NCBI GenBank assembly: GCA_963978545.1
Contig: OZ021722.1
Span: 16,062,801-16,126,800, forward strand
DNA: 64,000 bases
Origin: Linyphia triangularis
Taxonomy: Eukaryota > Arthropoda > Arachnida > Araneae > Linyphiidae
Reading direction: 5' to 3'
Shown: in pieces, positions 37,035 through 49,162 of the stretch
How the letters are laid out: the number at the start of each line of letters is the position of its first letter
Position numbering within the stretch: position 1 is the stretch's first letter
Notes under the pieces: generated by a model
The model's database searches: none
Told to the model about the DNA's origin: nothing
The model's input: only the letters and a program-made list of their open reading frames with translations
Program-made: the position numbers and the translations under genes

Positions 37035-39823
37035 GCAATTTTCTCGAAAATACAATTCCTTATTGAAATCACATGGCGGACTATTCAATGAATAATTGTT
37101 CAAAAATTAAAATTTTCAAAATTTTTTCCCGTTTGTGATATTGAAACTTATATATAGGAGAATATCCAATTTCAATTTTATAACACTCACTAAATAAGAA
37201 GCGGGTCTATAGTTGGTTCAAAATGTGCAATTTTCTCAAAAATAAAATTTCACAATTGAAAACAAATGCCGGACTGTTCAATGAATTATTGTTCAAAAAG
37301 TAAAATTTTCAAAATTTGTTCCGGTGTGTGATATTGAAGCTTATATATAGGAGAATCTCCAATTCCAATTTTATAACACTCACTAAATAAGAAGTGGGTC
37401 TATAGTTGGTTCAAAATGTGCAAATTTCTCAAAAATAAAATTTCCCCATTGAAAACACATGGCGGACTGTTCAATGAATTATTGTTAAAAAAGTAAAATT
37501 TTCAAAATTGTTTCCGGTTTGTAATATTGAAGCTCATATAGAGGAGAATCTCGAATTTGAATTTTATAACACTCACTAAATAAGAAGGGGATCTAAAATT
37601 GTTCCAAAAAGTGCAATTTTCTCAAAAATAAGATTTCGCCATTGGAAACACATGACGGACTATTCAATGAATAATTTTTCAAAAAGTAAAATTTTCAAAA
37701 TTTGTTCCGGTGTGTGATATTGAAGCTTATATATAGGAGAATCTCCAATTCCAATTTTATAACACTCACTAAATAAGAAGCGGGTCTATAGTTGGTTCAA
37801 AATGTGCAATTTTCTCAAAAATAAAATTTCACAATTGAAAACACATGGCGGACTGTTCAATGAATTATTGTTCAAAAAGTAAAATTTTCAAAATTTGTTC
37901 TGGTGTGTGATATTGAAGCTTATATATAGGAGAATCTCCAATTCCAATTTTATAACACTCACTAAATAAGAAGTGGGTCTATACTTGGTTCAAAATGTGC
38001 AAATTTCTCAAAAATAAAATTTCCCCATTGAAAACACATGGCGGACTGTTCAATGAATTATTTTTCAAAAAGTAAAATTTTCAAAATTTTTTCCGGTTTG
38101 TGATATTGAAGCTCATATATAAAAGAATCTCGAATTTGAATTTTATAACACTCACTAAATAAGAAGTGGGTCTAAAGATGTTCCAAAAAGTGCAATTTTC
38201 TCAAAAATAAGATTTCGAAATTGGAAACACATGACGGACTATTCAATGAATAATTTTTCAAAAAGTAAAATTTTCAAAATTTGTTCCGGTGTGTGATATT
38301 GAAGCTTATATATAGGAGAACCTCCAATTCCAATTTTATAACACTCACTAAATAAGAAGCGGGTCTATAGTTGGTTCAAAATGTGCAATTTTCTCAAAAG
38401 TAAAATTCCCCACATTGAATTTTTTCCCCCAAAAAGCAATTTTCACGAAAATACAATTCCCCCATTGAAAACACATGGCGAAATATTCAATGAATTATTG
38501 ATCAAAAAGTAAAATTTTCCAAAATTTTTCCCTTTTTTTATATTGAAGCTCATATATAGGAGAATCTCCAATTCAAATTTTATAACACTCACTAAATAAG
38601 AAGTGTGTCTAAAGTTGGTCCAAAAAGCAATTTTCACGAAAATAAAATTCCCTCATTGAAAACACATGGCGGACTTTTCAATGAATTATTGTTCAAAAAG
38701 TAAAATTTTCAAAATTGTTCCCATTTTTTATATTGAAGCTCATACATAAGAAAATCTCCAATTCGAATTTTATAACACTCACTAAATAAGAAGTGGGTCT
38801 AAATATGGTCCAAAAAGCAATTTTCTCGAAAATACAATTCCCTCATTGAAAACACATGGCGGACTATTCAATAAATTATTGTTCAAAAAGTAAAATTTTC
38901 AAAATTTTTTCAAGTTTGTGATATTGAAGATTATATATAGGAGAATCTCTAATTCCAATTTTATAACACTCACTAAATAAGAAGTGGGTCAAAAGTTGAT
39001 CCTAAAAGTGCAATTTTCTCAAAAGAAAAATTCCCCCCATTGAATTTTTTCCCCCAAAAAGCAATTTTCACGAAAATACAATTTCCTCATTGAAAACACA
39101 TGGCGAACTATTCAATGAATTATTGTTCAAAAAGAAAAAATTTCAAAATTTTTTCCAGTTTGTGATATTGAAGCTTATATATAGGAGAATCTCGAATTTG
39201 AATTTTATAACACTCACTAAATAAGAAGGGGGTCTAAAATTGTTCCAAAAAGTGCAATTTTCTCAAAAATAAGATTTCGCCATTGGAAACACATGACGGA
39301 CTATTCAATGAATAATTTTTCAAAAAGTAAAATTTTCAAAATTTGTTCCGGTGTGTGATATTGAAGCTTATATATAGGAGAATCTATAATTCCAATTTTA
39401 TAACACTCACTAAATAAGAAGTGGGTCTAAAATTGGTCCAAAAAGTCCAATTTTCTCAAAAGTAAAATTCCCCCATTGAAAACACATGGCGAAATATTCA
39501 ATGAATTATTGATCAAAAAGTAAAATTTTCCAAAATTTTTCCCTTTTTTTATATTAAAGCTCATATATAGGAGAATCTCCAATTCAAATTTTATAACACT
39601 CACTAAATAAGAAGTGTGTCTAAAGATGGTCCAAAAAGCAATTTTCACGAAAATAAAATTCCCTCATTGAAAACACATAGCGGACTATTCAATGAATTAT
39701 TGTTCAAAAAGTAAAGTTTTCAAAATTTTTTCCCCTTTGTGATATTGAAGCTTATATAGAGAAGAATCTCTAATTCCAATTTTATAACACTCACTAAATA
39801 AGAAGTGGGTCTAAAGTTGGTCC
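37035..39823 (+). repeat. 193-bp satellite block, about 14 monomers
   Basis: A further shortened relative of the preceding monomer run, with enlarged monomers near 38.42 and 39.05 kb. The last monomer before L16 has the unusual landmark GAAGAATCTCTAATTCC instead of CTCCTATTCG. Confidence 0.92.
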
Positions 39824-40528
39824 TAAAAATTGAACTTTCAAAATTTTCGTTTAAAATTTTCCCCATGTTAACAGTATGGAAAATTTCACACTTCTAAATT
39901 TTCAAAATTTTACAATCATTTTGCAACTAGGGTAACAGAAATTGTCATCCGAATCGATTTCCACATTCAAGTGGTTATTAAAATGAAATTTTACTTCTCA
40001 AAATTCGGTTATTGCCAAAAAATCTTTATATCCCTTTGAATATACATTAAACTTGCCAATCCTTAGGCAATTTTCCAATCCTCAATTTTCGAATTTTAAC
40101 CTTAATTTGTAGCCTAGGATAATAAAAGTTATCTTCCGATTTCTTTCTGATCATCAATTTGCTCATGAAATATTATTTTAGTACACAAAATCGAAGCAAT
40201 GCAACGTAAAATAAAGCCTCAAAACAGTTTCTGAGCGCTTCCGTTTCAAAATTTCAACTTCTCATAGAGCTATTCAAAAATAGTTTTTTTTGCCAAAATT
40301 TTGAAATTTGTTTGATTTTTAATGTGTTTTTGAATAAAAAAAACACAATTTGGAACCATTTGTTAAAAATGAAATTTTCCATTCAAATACACTCAAAACT
40401 GAAATATTTCAAGATTTTCGAAAAATTGAATTTTTTATTTTTAGAATACTTATTTTTAATTAAAATTTGGTACAAGAATAACTATAAAACATATATCCAA
40501 CTGCAATTCGCAATTTGAAAGCATTTGA
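39824..40528 (+). repeat. L block (copy L16, haplotype I), 705 bp
   Basis: Haplotype I, with the ACTTATTTTTAAT word shared with L11 and L13. It opens another 1.8-kb L-2-L module. Confidence 0.9.
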
Positions 40529-40906
40529 GCAATTTTCTCGAAAATACAATTCCCCATTGAAATCACATTTCGGACTATTCAATGATTAATTGTTCAAAAA
40601 TTAAAATTTTCAAAATTTATTCCCGTTTGTGATATTGAAGCTTATACATAGGAGAATATCCAATTTCAATTTTATAACACTCACTAAATAAAAAGTGGGT
40701 CTAAAGTTGTTCCAAAAAGTGCAATTTTCTAAAAAATAAAATTTCCCCATTGAAAACACATGGCGGACTGTTCAATGAATTATTGTTAAAAAAGTAAAAT
40801 TTTCAAAATTTTTTCCGGTTTGTGATATTGAAGCTCATATATAGGAGAATCTCCTATTCGAATTTTATAACACTCACTAAATAAGAAGTGGGTCTAAAGT
40901 TGGTCC
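40529..40906 (+). repeat. 193-bp satellite block, 2 monomers
   Basis: The 378-bp two-monomer block, with private changes AATGATTAATTG and AAATTTATTCCCG in the first monomer. Confidence 0.93.
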
Positions 40907-41610
40907 TAAAAATTGAACTTTCAAAATTTTCGTTTCAAATTTTCCCCATGTTAACAGTATGGAAAATTTCACACTTCTAAATTTTCAAAATTTTACAATC
41001 ATTTTGCAACTAAGGTAACAGAAATTGTCATCCGAATCGATTTCCACATTCAAGTGGTTATTAAAATGAAATTTTACTTCTCAAAATTCGGTTATTGCCA
41101 AAAAAATCTTTATATCCCTTTGAATATACATTAAACTTGCCAATCCTTAGGCAATTTTCCAATTCTCAATTTTCGAATTTTAACCTTAATTTGTAGCCTA
41201 GGATAATAAAAGTCATCTTTCGATTTCTTTCTGATCATCAATTTGCTCATGAAATATTATTTTAGTACACAATATCGAAGCAATGCTAAGTAAATTAAAG
41301 CCTCAAAACAGTTTCTGAGCGCTTTCGTTTCAAAATTTCAACTTCTCATAGAGCTATTCAAAAATAGTTTTTTTTGCCAAAATTTTGAAATTTGTTTGAT
41401 TTTTAATATGTTTTTGAATAAAAAAACACAATTTGGAACCATTTGTTAAAAATGAAATTTTCCATTCAAATACACTCAAAACTGAAATATTTCAAGATTT
41501 TTGAAAAATTGAATTTTTTATTTTTAGAATACTTTTTTTAATTAAAATTTGGTACAAGAATAACTATAAAACATATATCCAACTGCAATTCGCAATTTGA
41601 AAGCATTTGA
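40907..41610 (+). repeat. L block (copy L17), 704 bp, recombinant of haplotypes II and III
   Basis: The left part is haplotype II (AACTAAGGTAAC, CAATATCGAAGC). The right part lacks the 12-bp expansion and reads TAATATGTTTT (as L8), GGAACCATTTG and GATTTTTGAAAAATTG. The exit CCCCAATGAATTCACATGG is unique. The crossover or conversion edge lies between about 41270 and 41440. Confidence 0.88.
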
Positions 41611-44600
41611 GCAATTTTCACGAAAATACAATTCCCCAATGAATTCACATGGCGGACTATTCAATGAATAATTGTTAAAAAAGTAAAATTTTCAAAATTT
41701 TTTCCGGTTTGTGATATTGAAGCTCATATAGAGGAGAATCTCGAATTTGAATTTTATAACACTCACTAAATAAGAAGGGGGTCTAAAATTGTTCAAAAAA
41801 GTGCAATTTTCTCAAAAATAAGATTTCGCCATTGGAAACACATGACGGACTATTCAATGAATAATTTTTCAAAAAGTAAAATTTTCAAAATTTGTTCCCG
41901 TGTGTGATATTGAAGCTTATATATAGGAGAATCTCCAATTCCAATTTTATAACACTCACTAAATAAGATGTGTGTCTATAGTTGGTTCAAAATGTGCAAA
42001 TTTCTCAAAAATAAAATTTTCCCATTGAAAACGCATGGCGGACTGTTCAATGAATTATTGTTCAAAAAGTAAAATTTTCAAAATTTTTTCCGGTTTGTGA
42101 TATCGAAGCTCATATATAGGAGAATCTCGAATTTGAATTTTATAACACTCACTAAATAAGAAGTGGGTCTAAAGTTGTTCCAAAAAGTGCAATTTTCCCA
42201 AAAATAAGATTTCGCCATTGGAAACACATGACGGACTATTCAATGAATAATTTTTCAAAAAGTAAATTTTTCAAAAATTGTTCCGGTGTGTGATATTGAA
42301 GCTTATATATAGGAGAATCTCCAATTCCAATTTTATAACACTCACTAAATAAGAAGCGGGTCTATAGTTGGTTCAAAATGTGCAATTTTCTCAAAAATAA
42401 AATTTCACAATTGAAAACACATGGCGGACTGTTCAATGAATTATTGTTCAAAAAGTAAAATTTTCAAAATTTGTTCCGGTGTGTGATATTGAAGCTTATA
42501 TATAGGAGAATCTCCAATTCCAATTTTATAACACTCACTAAATAAGAAGTGGGTCTATACTTGGTTCAAAATGTGCAAATTTCTCAAAAATAAAATTTCC
42601 CCATTGAAAACACATGGCGGACTGTTCAATGAATTATTTTTCAAAAAGTATAATTTTCAAAATTTTTTCCGGTTTGTGATATTGAAGCTCATATATAAAA
42701 GAATCTCGAATTTGAATTTTATAACACTCACTAAATAAGAAGTGGGTCTAAAGATGTTCCAAAAAGTGCAATTTTCTCAAAAATAAGATTTCGAAATTGG
42801 AAACACATGACGGACTATTCAATGAATAATTTTTCAAAAAGTAAAATTTTCAAAATTTGTTCCGGTGTGTGATATTGAAGCTTATATATAGGAGAACCTC
42901 CAATTCAAATTTTATAACACTCACTAAATAAGAAGTGTGTCTAAAGTTGGTCCAAAAAGCAATTTTCACGAAAATAAAATTCCCTCATTGAAAACACATG
43001 GCGGACTATTCAATGAATTATTGTTCAAAAAGTAAAATTTTCAAAATTTTTTCCCGTTTTTGATATTGAAGCTTATATATAGGAGAATCTCTAATTCCAA
43101 TTTTATAACACTCACTAAATAAGAAGTGGGTTTAAAGTTGGTCCAAAAAATGCAATTTTCTCAAAAGTAAAACTCCCCAATTGAAAACACATGGCGGACT
43201 TTTCAATGAATTATTGTTCAAAAAGTAAAATTTTCAAAATTGTTCCCATTTTTTATATTGAAGCTCATACATAAGAAAATCTCCAATTCGAATTTTATAA
43301 CACTCACTAAATAAGAAGTGGGTCTAAATATGGTCCAAAAAGCAATTTTCTCGAAAATACAATTCCCTCATTGAAAACACATGGCGGACTATTCAATAAA
43401 TTATTGTTCAAAAAGTAAAATTTTCAAAATTTTTTCCCGTTTGTGATATTGAAGCTTATATATAGGAGAGTCTCTAATTCCAATTTTATAACACTCACTA
43501 AATCAGAAGTGGGTCTAAAGTTTGTCCAAAAAGTGCAATTTTCTCAAAAATAAAATTCCCCCATTGAAAACACATGGCGGACTATTCAATGAATTATTGT
43601 TCAAAAAGTAAAATTTTCAAAATTTTTTCAAGTTTGTGATATTGAAGATTATATATAGGAGAATCTCTAATTCCAATTTTATAACACTCACTAAATAAGA
43701 AGTGGGTCAAAAGTTGATCCTAAAAGTGCAATTTTCTCAAAAGAAAAATTCCCCCCATTGAATTTTTTCCCCCAAAAAGCAATTTTCACGAAAATACAAT
43801 TTCCTCATTGAAAACACATGGCGAACTATTCAATGAATTATTGTTCAAAAAGAAAAAATTTCAAAATTTTTTCCAGTTTGTGATATTGAAGCTTATATAT
43901 AGGAGAATCTCGAATTTGAATTTTATAACACTCACTAAATAAGAAGGGGGTCTAAAATTGTTCCAAAAAGTGCAATTTTCTAAAAAATAAAATTTCCCCC
44001 ATTGAAAACACATGGCGGACTGTTCAATGAATTATTGTTCAAAAAGTAAAATTTTCAAAATTTTTTCCGGTGTGTGATATTGAAGCTCATATAGAGGAGA
44101 ATCTCGAATTTGAATTTTATAACACTCACTAAATAAGAAGGGGGTCTAAAATTGTTCCAAAAAGTGCAATTTTCTAAAAAATAAAATTTCCCCATTGAAA
44201 ACACATGACGGACTATTCAATGAATAATTTTTCAAAAAGTAAAATTTTCAAAATTTGTTCCGGTGTGTGATATTGAAGCTTATATATAGGAGAATCTATA
44301 ATTCCAATTTTATAACACTCACTAAATAAGAAGTGGGTCTAAAATTGGTCCAAAAAGTCCAATTTTCTCAAAAGTAAAATTCCCCCATTGAAAACACATG
44401 GCGAAATATTCAAGGAATTATTGAACAAAAAGTAAAATTTTCCAAAATTTTTCCCTTTTTTTATATTGAAGCTCATATATAGGAGAATCTCCAATTCAAA
44501 TTTTATAACACTCACTAAATAAGAAGTGTGTCTAAAGTTGGTCCAAAAAGCAATTTTCACGAAAATAAAATTCCCTCATTGAAAACACATAGCGGACTAT

Positions 44601-47600
44601 TCAATGAATTATTGTTCAAAAAGTAAAGTTTTCAAAAATTTTTCCCGTTTGTGATATTGAAGCTTATATAGAGAAGAATCTCTAATTCCAATTTTATAAC
44701 ACTCACTAAATCAGAAGTGGGTCTAAAGTTGGTCCAAAAAGTGCAATTTTCTCAAAAATAAAATTCCCCCATTGAAAACCCATTGCGGACTGTTCAATGA
44801 ATTATTGTTAAAAAAGTAAAATTTTCAAAATTTTTTCCGGTTTGTGATATTGAAGCTTATATATAGGAGAATATCCAATTTCAATTTTATAACACTCACT
44901 AAATAAGAAGTGGGTCTAAAATTGTTCCAAAAAGTGCAATTTTCTAAAAAATAAAATTTCCCCATTGAAAACACATGGCGGAATGTTCAATGAATTATTG
45001 TTCAAAAAGTAAAATTTTCAAAATTTTTTCCGGTTTGTGATATTGAAGCTCATATAGAGGAGAATCTCGAATTTGAATTTTATAACACTCACTAAATAAG
45101 AAGTGGGTCTAAAGTTGTTCCAAAAAGTGCAATTTTCTCAAAAATAAGATTTCGCCATTGGAAACACATGACGGACTATTCAATGAATAATTTTTCAAAA
45201 AGTAAAATTTTAAAAATTTGTTCCGGTGTGTGATATTGAAGCTTATATATAGGAGAATCTCCAATTCCAATTTTATAACACTCACTGAATAAGAAGCGGG
45301 TCTATAGTTGGTTCAAAATGTGCAATTTTCTCAAAAATAAAATTTCACAATTGAAAACACATGGCGGACTGTTCAATGAATTATTGTTCAAAAAGTAAAA
45401 TTTTCAAAATTTTTTCTGGTTTGTGATATTGAAGCTTATATATAGGAGAATCTCCAATTCCAATTTTATAACAGTCACTAAATAAGATGTGGGTCTATAG
45501 TTGGTTCAAAATGTGCAAATTTCTCAAAAATAAAATTTCCCCATTGAAAACACATGGCGGACTGTTCAATGAATTATTGTTCAAAAAGTAAAATTTTCAA
45601 AATTTTTTCCGGTTTGTGATATCGAAGCTCATATATAGGAGAATCTCGAATTTGAATTTTATAACACTCACTAAATAAGAAGTGGGTCTAAATTTGTTCC
45701 AAAAAGTGCAATTTTCTCAAAAATAAGATTTCGCCATTGGAAACACATGACGAACTATTCAATGAATAATTTTTCAAAAAGTAAAATTTTCAAAATTTGT
45801 TCCGGTGTGTGATATTGAAGCTTATATATAGGAGAATCTCCAATTCCAATTTTATAACACTCACTAAATAAGAAGCGGGTCTATAGTTGGTTCAAAATGT
45901 GCAATTTTCTCAAAAATAAAATTTCACAATTGAAAACACATGGCGGACTGTTCAATGAATTATTGTTCAAAAAGTAAAATTTTCAAAATTTGTTCCGATG
46001 TGTGATATTGAAGCTTATATATAGGAGAATCTCCAATTCCAATTTTATAACACTCACTAAATAAGAAGTGGGTCTATACTTGGATCAAAATGTGCAAATT
46101 TCTCAAAAATAAAATTTCCCCATTGAAAACACATGGCGGACTGTTCAATGAATTATTTTTCAAAAAGTAAAATTTTCAAAAAATTTTCCGGTTTGTGATA
46201 TTGAAGCTCATATATAAGAGAATCTCGAATTTGAATCTTATAACACTCACTAAATAAGAAGTGGGTCTAAAGATGTTCCAAAAAGTGCAATTTTCTCAAA
46301 AATAAGATTTCGAAATTGGAAACACATGACGGACTATTCAATGAATAATTTTTCAAAAAGTAAAATTTTCAAAATTTGTTCCGGTGTGTGATATTGAAGC
46401 TTATATATAGGAGAATCTCCAATTCCAATTTTATAACACTCACTAAATAAGAAGCGGGTCTATAGTTGGTTCAAAATGTGCAATTTTCTCAAAAGTAAAA
46501 TTCCCCACATTGAATTTTTCCCCCAAAAAGCAATTTTCACGAAAATACAATTCCCCAATTGAAAACACATGGCGAAATAGTCAATGAATTATTGATCAAA
46601 AAGTAAAATTTTCAAAATTTTTCCCTTTTTTTATATTGAAGCTCATATATAGGAGAATCTACAATTCAAATTTTATAACACTCACTAAATAAGAAGTGTG
46701 TCTAAAGTTGGTCCAAAAAGCACTTTTCACGAAAATAAAATTCCCTCATTGAAAACACATGGCGGACTATTCAATGAATTATTGTTCAAAAAGTAAAATT
46801 TTCAAAATTTTTTTCCGTTTTTGATATTGAAGCTTATATATAGGAGAATCTCTAATTCCAATTTTATAACACTCACTAAATAAGAAGTGGGTTTAAAGTT
46901 GGTCCAAAAAATGCAATTTTCTCAAAAGTAAAACTCCCCCATTGTAAACACATGGCGGACTTTTCAATGAATTATTGTTCAAAAAGTAAAATTTTCAAAA
47001 TTGTTCCCATTTTTTATATTAAAGCACATACATAAGAAAATCTCCAATTCGAATATTATAACACTCACTAAATAAGAAGTGGGTCTAAATATGGTCCAAA
47101 AAGCAATTTTCTCGAAAATACAATTCCCTCATTGAAAACACATGGCGGACTATTCAATAAATTATTGTTCAAAAAGTAAAATTTTCAAAATTTTTTCCCG
47201 TTTGTGATATTGAAGCTTATATATAGGAGAGTCTCTAATTCCAATTTTATAACACTCACTAAATCAGAAGTGGGTCTAAACTTTGTCCAAAAAGTGCAAT
47301 TTTCTCAAAAATAAAATTCCCCCATTGAAAACACATGGCGGACTATTCAATGAATTATTGTTCAAAAAGTAAAATTTTCAAAATTTTTTCAAGTTTGTGA
47401 TATTGAAGATTATATATAGGAGAATCTCTAATTCCAATTTTATAACACTCACTAAATAAGAAGTGGGTCTAAAGTTGATCCAAAAAGTGCAATTTTCTCA
47501 AAAGAAAAATTCCCCCATTGAATTTTTTCCCCCAAAAAGCAATTTTCACGAAAATACAATTTCCTCATTGAAAACACATGGCGGACTATTCAATGAATTA

Positions 47601-48621
47601 TTGTTCAAAAAGAAAAAATTTCAAAATTTTTTCCAGTTTGTGATATTGAAGCTTATATATAGGAGAATCTATAATTCCAATTTTATAACACTCACTAAAT
47701 AAGAAGTGGGTCTAAAATTGGTCCAAAAAGTCCAATTTTCTCAAAAGTAAAATTCCCCCATTGAAAACACATGGCGAAATATTCAATGAATTATTGATCA
47801 AAAAGTAAAATTTTCCAAAATTTTTCCCTTTTTTTATATTGAAGCTCATGTATAGGAGAATCTCCAATTCAAATTTTATAACACTCACTAAATAAGAAGT
47901 GTGTCTAGAGTTGGTCCAAAAGCAATTTTCACTAAAATAAAATTCCCTCATTGAAAACACATAGCGGACTATTCAATGAATTATTGTTCAAAAAGTAAAA
48001 TTTTCAAAATTTTTTCCCGTTTGTGATATTGAAGCTTATATAGAGAAGAATCTCTAATTCCAATTTTATAACACTCACTAAATCAGAAGTGGGTCTAAAG
48101 TTAGTCCAAAAAGTGCAATTTTCTCAAAAATAAAATTCCCCCATTGAAAACACATTGCGGACTCTTCAATGAATTATTGTTAAAAAAGTAAAATTTTCAA
48201 AATTTTTTCCGGTTTGTGATATTGAAGCTTATATATAGGAGAATATCCAATTTCAATTTTATAACACTCACTAAATAAGAAGTGGGTCTAAAGTTGTTCC
48301 AAAAAGGGCAATTTTCTAAAAAATAAAATTTCCCCATTGAAAACACATGGCGGACTGTTCAATGAATTATTGTTCAAAAATAAAATTTTCAAAATTTTTT
48401 CCGGTTTGTGATATTGAAGCTCATATAGAGGAGAATCTCGAATTTGAATTTTATAACACTCACTAAATAAGAAGTGGGTCTAAAGTTGTTCCAAAAAGTG
48501 CAATTTTCTCAAAAATAAGATTTCGCCATTGGAAACACATGACGGACTATTCAATGAATAATTTTTCAAAAAGTAAAATTTTCAAAATTTGTTCCGGTGT
48601 GTGATATTGAAGCTTATATAT
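41611..48621 (+). repeat. 193-bp satellite block, about 36 monomers, before the insertion
   Basis: First part of a 15.5-kb stretch with no L block. Enlarged monomers lie near 43.77, 46.51 and 47.53 kb. Divergence between monomers is somewhat greater than to the left (for example GGAATGTTC at about 44990, ACAGTCACT near 45472, AATCTTATAAC near 46235). It ends in GAAGCTTATATAT, where the 541-bp element is inserted. Confidence 0.92.
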
Positions 48622-48635
48622 CCCTTTAAATCCCA
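48622..48635 (+). repeat. Left terminal inverted repeat of the 541-bp element
   Basis: CCCTTTAAATCCCA, matching the reverse complement of 49149-49162 except at the second base. Similarity stops right after the 14th base, so the TIR is short. Confidence 0.87.
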
Positions 48636-49069
48636 TGGAGTCAGCGTTGTGGGTTTCACAAAACCCCGATGACTTTCCATTCATAAAAACTGGAAATGAA
48701 CTCGCCCAACTCGCTCTCCTGTCTGCCACTCCTGGGATTGCTGTGGGGGGTCACTGTAGACCATTAAAAGATCATTACTATATGTATACAGCCTGCAATA
48801 GGGGTGTGCGTTGGGTCATCTGCTTGATATATCAGAGAATTTAGTTGGCGTCTTATCAATGAAACAACGCCACCGCTAAGTACATGACAAGATTCGCATA
48901 ATAGAAAAGTTCCTGACTATCTTACTCCATGTCCAAAGGGTGGGGCAGTTTGACATTGAGTACTTTAAATCCATGTCTCCCCTCTACATGCCCCACAATA
49001 GCCTATTGTTGAGGACCGTCACGCTTTAAACAACTAAGGCAGGGCAGTTCCCCTCACTTGAAAATATAC

Positions 49070-49091
49070 GTTTACCCCTGGTTTACCCCTG
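49070..49091 (+). repeat. Back-to-back 11-bp direct repeat inside the element
   Basis: GTTTACCCCTG occurs twice without a gap (49070-49080 and 49081-49091), about 70 bp from the right end. The same pair is present in the second copy near 53197-53218. Sub-terminal repeats of this kind can be transposase-binding sites, but that is only a possibility here. Confidence 0.8.
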
Positions 49092-49148
49092 CAACAGCCC
49101 GAAAGGCGGTTAGCTGGGAAATTCTCTACAAGGCGGTATAGGGCGGGT

Positions 49149-49162
49149 TGGGATTTAAAGTG
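49149..49162 (-). repeat. Right terminal inverted repeat of the 541-bp element
   Basis: Reads TGGGATTTAAAGTG on the plus strand, that is CACTTTAAATCCCA on the minus strand. It is followed at once by the ATAT target duplication. Confidence 0.87.

Larger units (their letters stand above)
48622..49162. mobile_element. 541-bp inserted element with 14-bp TIRs and ATAT target duplication (MITE-like), copy 1
   Basis: This is non-satellite DNA of visibly higher GC. The left end CCCTTTAAATCCCA and the reverse complement of the right end (CACTTTAAATCCCA) match at 13 of 14 positions. Both ends abut ATAT (48618-48621 and 49163-49166). Removing 541 bp plus one ATAT gives GAAGCTTATATATAGG, the normal monomer, and restores landmark spacing to exactly 193 bp (48430 to 49168 minus 545). 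The element has no transposase; its longest frame, 69 codons at 48635-48844, resembles nothing I know. A 4-bp duplication and CACT-like ends are compatible with Chapaev-type or other 4-bp-TSD DNA transposons, but the superfamily is not established. Confidence 0.88.

Noticed and set aside
47463..47702. A 79-87-codon plus-strand frame across enlarged monomers (also 50802, 51782, 54929 and 62208)
   Set aside because: It crosses the 50-bp duplication and ends within the next monomer. It is open only because the extra 50 bp changes frame, with no family resemblance.
48618..48635. Assignment of the element to piggyBac on the basis of CCC ends
   Set aside because: piggyBac uses TTAA as its target duplication; here the duplication is ATAT.
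48635..48844. A 69-codon frame (beginning MESALWVSQ) and a 60-codon opposite-strand frame in the 541-bp element
   Set aside because: They overlap on opposite strands, are shorter than any transposase, and resemble no domain I know. The element is best read as non-autonomous. A remnant of a coding region cannot be excluded without a search.
48622..49162. The insertion read as a solo LTR
   Set aside because: The ends are 14-bp inverted repeats, not TG...CA.
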